DNA of 64,000 nucleotides, from contig OZ245718.1 of assembly GCA_965227045.1 (NCBI GenBank), positions 3,162,001 through 3,226,000 of the forward strand, in the 5' to 3' direction. Below the pieces are notes generated by a model. That model was not told the origin of the DNA and made no database searches. It saw only the letters and a list, made by a program, of their open reading frames with translations. A program made the translations under genes and the position numbers. Shown piece after piece: positions 61,045 to 64,000 of the stretch. How positions within the stretch are numbered: position 1 is the first letter of the stretch; every line of letters starts with the position of its first letter. The stretch is from UBA10649 sp965227045. Its GTDB lineage: Bacteria; Actinomycetota; Actinomycetes; S36-B12.

Positions 61045-61914
61045 ATGGTGGAGAACGAACTCTTTGACTACTCGCCAATCACGACTAGGAAACCCATCCG
61101 CTGGCCGAATGGTGCACGCGTCGCGTTCTACGTTGGGCTAAATATCGAGTACTTCGAGTTCGACAAGCCGTCTTCGTCGATCAACGCTTTCACCGCTGGG
61201 TTCGTCCCAGATCCCCTCAACTTCGGCTGGCGCGACTATGGAGTGCGCGTGGGCGTGTGGCGTGTGATCGACATCCTGGACAAGCATGGCATTCGTTCCA
61301 GCACCTTGTTGAATTCCGAGGCCGGAGTGCGCTATCCGGAGATCATCGCCGCCGGACGGGAACGCAACTGGGCGTGGCTTGCGCACGGCAAGAACAACTC
61401 CATGATGCAAGTCGGCATGGACGAGGCAACGGAATTGTCGTTGCTCACGGAAATGGTTGATTCGATCGAAGAGACAACCGGTCAACGCCCCAAAGGTTGG
61501 CTCGGTCCAGCACTTACCGAGACGCTAAACACTCCGCGCCTTCTACGCCAACTGGGGCTTGAGTACGTGCTGGACTGGAACAATGACGACCAGCCTTACC
61601 AGCTGAACGTGCCGGGTATGTTCAGCGTCCCGTACTCCGTCGAAGTAAACGACTTCTCTCTCTTCTTTGGGCAGTTCCTGACCGGGGACCAGTTCTGCCA
61701 GGTCCTTCGCGACCAGTTCGACCAGCTATACGCGGATTCGGAGGATAGCGGACGGGTGATGGCGCTGCCGCTTCATCCCTTCGTTATTGGTCAGCCCTTC
61801 AGAGCAAAGTATCTTGACAAGGCGCTCGACTACATCGTCAATCACCCAGACGTGTGGGTTACGACTTCGGACGAGATAGCGAGTCATTACATCGCTGCTC
61901 AGTCTGAGTCCTGA
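61045..61914 (+). CDS. PuuE-like polysaccharide deacetylase family hydrolase
   Basis: A 289-aa protein of the NodB-like deacetylase superfamily in the branch of PuuE (allantoinase-type, opening a hydantoin ring). Typical pieces: LFDYSPITTRKPIRWPNGAR, STLLNSEAGVRYPEI and LPLHPFVIGQPFRAKYLDKA. Strict chitin-deacetylase metal motifs are lacking, as in PuuE. It may cut a cyclic amide or ureide. ATG 61045 has GGGAG four bases upstream; GTG 61033 is also possible. Lies between the acyl-CoA dehydrogenase and the cysteine hydrolase genes. Confidence 0.8.
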   Translation: MVENELFDYSPITTRKPIRWPNGARVAFYVGLNIEYFEFDKPSSSINAFTAGFVPDPLNFGWRDYGVRVGVWRVIDILDKHGIRSSTLLNSEAGVRYPEIIAAGRERNWAWLAHGKNNSMMQVGMDEATELSLLTEMVDSIEETTGQRPKGWLGPALTETLNTPRLLRQLGLEYVLDWNNDDQPYQLNVPGMFSVPYSVEVNDFSLFFGQFLTGDQFCQVLRDQFDQLYADSEDSGRVMALPLHPFVIGQPFRAKYLDKALDYIVNHPDVWVTTSDEIASHYIAAQSES

Positions 61915-61932
61915 TTGCCTTAGTCAACTACC

Positions 61933-62619
61933 ATGGCGACACAGACTCCGCCACCGTGGGCAGACGCGATTTCCGAAGAGGACCGTCGGAGTTTTCGCTG
62001 GGCAACGGGTGAACGCCCCATATCGGCTGGCACGCGGCCAGCCGTCGTCGTAGTTGACATGACTCGCGCCTTTGTGGATTCCGCATACCCCACTGGATGG
62101 AGCCCCACGGGAAAGCCAGCCGCGACTAATACTGCGCTTCTGCTCGCATGGGCTCGGATGGCCCGGCTGCCGATCTTCTTTACTCACGGCTATCCGAGGC
62201 CGGGCGCTACAGAGATCGAGCTGGGACGTGCTGCGAAGGGGCATCCCGGAGGGATCGCGCTTCCGGAAGGCACGCCTCCGGGTGACGTCATCGTCGACGA
62301 GTTGACACCTCACGAAGGGGAGGTCGTCATAGATAAGGGGACTAAACCGAGCGCCTTCTTCGGCACACCGCTCGCGTCGTACCTAATCAATTGCGGTTCG
62401 GACACGGTGATCGTCTGCGGCATGACGACCAGCGGCTGCGTACGGGCAACGGTTCTCGATGCCTACCAATTCAATTTCAGCGTCATGGTTCCTTTCGAAT
62501 GTTGTGGCGACCGTAGCCAGACCTCACACAAGGTAAGTCTGTTCGACATGCATATGAAGTACGCGGATGTGGTCAACCTTGCAACTGTTCAGAGTTATAT
62601 CCAGACGCTTCCCCGGTGA
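61933..62619 (+). CDS. Isochorismatase-family cysteine hydrolase
   Basis: A 228-aa hydrolase with the Asp-Lys-Cys triad: VVVVDMTRAFVD, VVIDKGTKPSAFFGT and MTTSGCVRATVLDA (with the cis-peptide before Cys). Nearest described activities in the family are N-carbamoylsarcosine amidase, ureidoacrylate amidohydrolase (RutB) and maleamate amidase, all cleaving amide or carbamoyl groups. Which one cannot be read here. Eighteen bases after the PuuE-like gene, so the two may act in sequence. Confidence 0.88.
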   Translation: MATQTPPPWADAISEEDRRSFRWATGERPISAGTRPAVVVVDMTRAFVDSAYPTGWSPTGKPAATNTALLLAWARMARLPIFFTHGYPRPGATEIELGRAAKGHPGGIALPEGTPPGDVIVDELTPHEGEVVIDKGTKPSAFFGTPLASYLINCGSDTVIVCGMTTSGCVRATVLDAYQFNFSVMVPFECCGDRSQTSHKVSLFDMHMKYADVVNLATVQSYIQTLPR

Positions 62620-62698
62620 GCGGAACCCAGTCGCCTTGATCAGGGTTTGCATACGCCAGGAGAACCGATAGCGGCTTTAGAGCCAGAAGGAGTCGGCG

Positions 62699-63232
62699 TT
62701 GAGCGAAGACATTCCTGGCTTAGAGATGACGCTTGAGGAGATTGGCCGATTTCTTGGGGATCCGTCCAGACTCGCCTCCGTAGCTTCGCTGCGTCGTGAC
62801 GGCTCTCCCGTCATCACCGGGGTTGGCTTTGACTGGGATGGCGAGGCCATGTACTTCTCCCTACGCAGCACTCGACTTCTCAACAAACGGCTGGCGCGTG
62901 ACAATCGGGTCGCGATCTATGTCTTCAACACGAGTTACCCGGTCGCTTGGGTGCATATGGCGGGTCACGCGGAAATAGTTGCCGACCCTGATTTCGAGCG
63001 AGCACTCTCGATCATGCACAAGAGTCTCGGTCCGAACTCGGAGACACTTGTGCTGAGCAATCTGGACCTAGACGAGTTCGACAGGAACTACGTCTCAGTC
63101 GGCCGAACGCTGTACCGAGTACGGCCCGAGCGGATACTCAGCGAAGATCTCGGCAAGCTCGAACTCGCCGACCATGCGCGTCTCGGCGGGGGAACGAAGG
63201 ATGCCGGCGCGCGTCGAGAGGGGGATACATGA
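62699..63232 (+). CDS. PPOX/F420-fold (pyridoxamine-phosphate-oxidase-like) protein
   Basis: A 177-aa split-barrel flavin/F420-binding protein. LASVASLRRDGSPVITGVGF and MYFSLRSTRLLNKRLARDNR carry the cofactor-binding strands; the middle VAWVHMAGHAEIVADPDFER is typical. Reductase acting on an unsaturated intermediate is possible. Starts at TTG 62699 with AAGGAG upstream. Its stop overlaps the SDR ATG. Confidence 0.82.
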   Translation: MSEDIPGLEMTLEEIGRFLGDPSRLASVASLRRDGSPVITGVGFDWDGEAMYFSLRSTRLLNKRLARDNRVAIYVFNTSYPVAWVHMAGHAEIVADPDFERALSIMHKSLGPNSETLVLSNLDLDEFDRNYVSVGRTLYRVRPERILSEDLGKLELADHARLGGGTKDAGARREGDT

Positions 63233-63972
63233 GTGACTCGAAGGTCGTACTGATCACCGGAGCCGCTCGAGGCCTCGGCAAGGCGACTGCGGAGCGGTTC
63301 GCGGAGGCTGGCTACAGGGTCGTCGTTTCGGACGTCGACCGAATCGAGGCTGAAGAGGCGGCGAGAGATATCGGAGGCGATGCCTTCGGATGGGAACTGG
63401 ATGTTCGTAGTCCAAAGCAAGTCGAAGCGGTACTCGCTCGAGTGGCGTCGGACTTAGGCCGACTTGATGTACTCGTGAACAATGCGGGCCTGTGTCCTCC
63501 AAAGCCTACTCACCTGGTCAGTGAGGAGGAGTGGACGAACATCGTTGATATTTGCCTAGGCGGTACCTTTCGATGCTCAAAGTTTGCGTATCCGCTCCTC
63601 GCCGCCAGCCGTGGTTCGGTGGTCAACATGTCATCTGGCGCCGGCCTGTTCGGTCACGGGAACCGCGCGCCTTATGCGTCGGCAAAGGCTGGAATCTTGG
63701 GTCTGACACGAGACTTGGCGGTGGAGTGGGCGAAGGACGGAATCCGAGTCAACGCGATCGCTCCAGGTGTATTTCTGACCCGAATTGTGCGACGCAACAT
63801 TGAGACCAAGCAGTATGACCCGGCCCGCATGCATGCAGGGATTCCGATGGGCCGGTTCGGTGAGGAGTCGGAACTAGCGGAGACCGTTTTCTTCCTCGCC
63901 GAGACCGCCACATACTTCACAGGGCAAACGCTCTCCTGCGACGGAGGACTCTCCATAGGGCCGCACTGGTGA
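63229..63972 (+). CDS. Short-chain dehydrogenase/reductase
   Basis: A 247-aa SDR, intact. TGAARGLGKATAERFAEAGY binds NAD(P), SDVD suggests NAD rather than NADP, NNAG, and the catalytic Ser-Tyr-Lys in NMSSGAGLFGHGNRAPYASA then K. Ends in the usual SCDGGLSIGP. Could act as a 3-hydroxyacyl-CoA dehydrogenase in the same pathway. Overlaps the PPOX stop by four bases. Confidence 0.93.
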   Translation: MSDSKVVLITGAARGLGKATAERFAEAGYRVVVSDVDRIEAEEAARDIGGDAFGWELDVRSPKQVEAVLARVASDLGRLDVLVNNAGLCPPKPTHLVSEEEWTNIVDICLGGTFRCSKFAYPLLAASRGSVVNMSSGAGLFGHGNRAPYASAKAGILGLTRDLAVEWAKDGIRVNAIAPGVFLTRIVRRNIETKQYDPARMHAGIPMGRFGEESELAETVFFLAETATYFTGQTLSCDGGLSIGPHW

Positions 63973-64000
63973 TACGCACACCTGTCAAGCGTCCCACTTG

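Noticed and set aside
1..64000. CRISPR arrays, insertion sequences and rRNA genes
   Set aside because: No regularly spaced repeats, transposase motifs or rRNA segments were found on reading.

Overview
This window is about 64 kb of high-GC DNA from an actinomycete (Actinomycetota). The gene content and order support this: a secA 3' end next to an Rv3235-family gene and a BldC-like HTH gene, a giant NAD-glutamate dehydrogenase, LppM, MoeZ with a rhodanese domain, an adjacent AdnA/AdnB pair, UvrD2 with a tetracysteine motif and HRDC domain, mycoredoxin, NudC, an ABC1 kinase, a TOMM-E1-like protein, a DUF2342 zincin, a PDZ-Lon protease and a UPF0182 protein. Several of these follow the order of the Mycobacterium tuberculosis Rv3193c-Rv3206c block. 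The genus cannot be named from the sequence alone.

Layout. 1-4.3 kb: secA end, L,D-transpeptidase, small unknowns, Rv3235-like protein, HTH protein. 4.4-8.8 kb: a plus-strand run of SAF/CpaB-like protein, CpaE/ParA-like ATPase, WS/DGAT acyltransferase and patatin, with ATGA/GTGA-type overlaps. 9-20.3 kb: DUF2505, NAD-GDH, tyrosine phosphatase, LLM oxidoreductase, stand-alone LigD-type polymerase, beta-propeller lipoprotein, LppM, MoeZ. 20.4-36.7 kb: NIL-domain protein, flippase fused to a pseudokinase, AdnA-AdnB, acyltransferase, NudC, mycoredoxin, UvrD2, GH5-like hydrolase, ABC1 kinase, TOMM-E1-like protein. 38-52.3 kb: His/Gly-rich secreted protein, VOC and M20 enzymes, septum-formation-like protein, DUF5679 zinc ribbon, zincin, Nudix, a small membrane protein with PDZ-Lon and UPF0182, methyltransferase, ArfB, TAT metallophosphoesterase, lipoprotein, membrane protein. 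An initiator tRNA-fMet with a strong terminator sits at 52.3-52.4 kb.

52.4-64 kb: immediately after the tRNA the base composition drops visibly and codon use becomes less GC-biased, except in etfA and etfB. The region is packed with acyl-CoA and small-molecule catabolic genes: two crotonases, nitroreductase, a frameshifted SDR, the BioY biotin-transporter S component, EtfB/EtfA with a hotdog thioesterase gene between them, an LCAD-type acyl-CoA dehydrogenase, a PuuE-like polysaccharide deacetylase, an isochorismatase-family cysteine hydrolase, a PPOX-fold flavin/F420 protein and an intact SDR. Near-identical palindromes of the form AGGwCGCnnGTCCT lie in two divergent promoter regions, suggesting one regulon. 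I read this as an acquired catabolic island. Its combination of beta-oxidation-type enzymes, BioY, and enzymes related to cyclic-ureide and ureido-group hydrolases makes biotin or another cyclic ureide a testable, speculative substrate.

A family of long perfect palindromes with a conserved outer arm (CGCCGACCTTGAGGTT) and variable inner stems lies in three intergenic gaps, and a different inverted-repeat cluster lies in a fourth. No CRISPR array, insertion sequence, integrase or rRNA was seen.
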